From Pseudomonadota bacterium (GTDB lineage Bacteria > Pseudomonadota > Gammaproteobacteria > Burkholderiales > Ferrovaceae): a DNA stretch of 12,457 bases. The notes below the pieces were generated by a model. That model was not told the origin of the DNA, made no database searches, and saw only the letters and a list, made by a program, of their open reading frames with translations. Each line of letters begins with the position of its first letter. The first letter of the stretch is position 1. The stretch spans positions 1-12,457 of the forward strand of contig JAJZEL010000162.1 of NCBI GenBank assembly GCA_021828575.1, given 5' to 3'. Position numbers and translations under genes: made by a program. This document shows positions 12,374 to 12,457 of this stretch, piece after piece.

Positions 12374-12457
12374 TGGCATACCTGCCGAACCGCGGCGACA
12401 TTGTGCATCTCGGCTTCGATCCGTCCTCTGGCCGAGAGATGAAAGGCCCGCATTTTG
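12373..12457 (+). CDS. mazF: MazF/PemK-family toxin, 5' part only
   Basis: The start of a MazF-family endoribonuclease that cuts mRNA and arrests growth. Only 28 residues are in the window: MAYLPNRGDIVHLGF, then DPSSGREMKGPHF. RGDIVHLGFDPSSGREMKG is the conserved N-terminal strand-loop region of the family (compare RGDIVWLDFDPQ-GHEQ-GRRP). The ATG overlaps the antitoxin stop by one base. Whether the toxin is intact cannot be seen from this window. Confidence 0.85.
   Translation, partial: MAYLPNRGDIVHLGFDPSSGREMKGPHF

Overview
The window looks like chromosomal DNA of a Gram-negative proteobacterium. The evidence is moderately GC-rich coding sequence, tightly packed short operons with little intergenic space, signal peptides, transmembrane GGDEF/EAL proteins, and typical proteobacterial families (tpm-type methyltransferase, Hyi-type isomerase, MocR regulator, mazEF). 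A beta- or gammaproteobacterium fits best; I cannot name a genus. I see no rRNA, tRNA, CRISPR, prophage or insertion sequence.

Layout. (1) 1-1625, minus: most of a GAF-PAS-PAS-GGDEF diguanylate cyclase whose 3' end lies outside the window. Upstream of it on the same strand is a membrane di-iron fatty-acid desaturase (1638-2792); the two are in the same reading frame, separated by one TGA. (2) 2840-5287, plus, divergent from the desaturase across 47 bp: a short-chain dehydrogenase/reductase, a translationally coupled His-rich membrane protein, a secreted CHRD-domain protein and a hydroxypyruvate-isomerase-like TIM barrel. (3) 5259-8948, minus, converging on group 2 with a 29-bp overlap: a 940-aa transmembrane PAS-PAS-GGDEF-EAL protein followed within a few bases by an exported UPF0173-type metallo-beta-lactamase-fold hydrolase. 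(4) 9147-9892, minus: a compact operon of three small membrane proteins of 142, 36 and 62 aa that I do not recognise. The 36-aa gene is shorter than usual ORF cut-offs and overlaps its neighbour as ATGA. (5) 9976-12050, plus: a MocR-type (GntR + aminotransferase fold) regulator and a thiopurine methyltransferase homologue (tpm). The 83-bp gap between groups 4 and 5 carries inverted and direct repeats that look like an operator. (6) 12062-12457, plus: a mazE-like antitoxin and the start of a mazF-like toxin, behind a promoter region with a perfect 9-bp inverted repeat.

How it fits together. Two cyclic-di-GMP enzymes with intact catalytic and inhibitory-site motifs lie within 9 kb, one linked to a lipid desaturase and one to an exported hydrolase, so membrane or envelope state and c-di-GMP signalling may be coupled here (inference). 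The least explained part is the three-gene small-membrane-protein operon and its divergently transcribed MocR regulator. It is the best candidate in the window for an undescribed system, although nothing in the sequence reveals its biochemical role.
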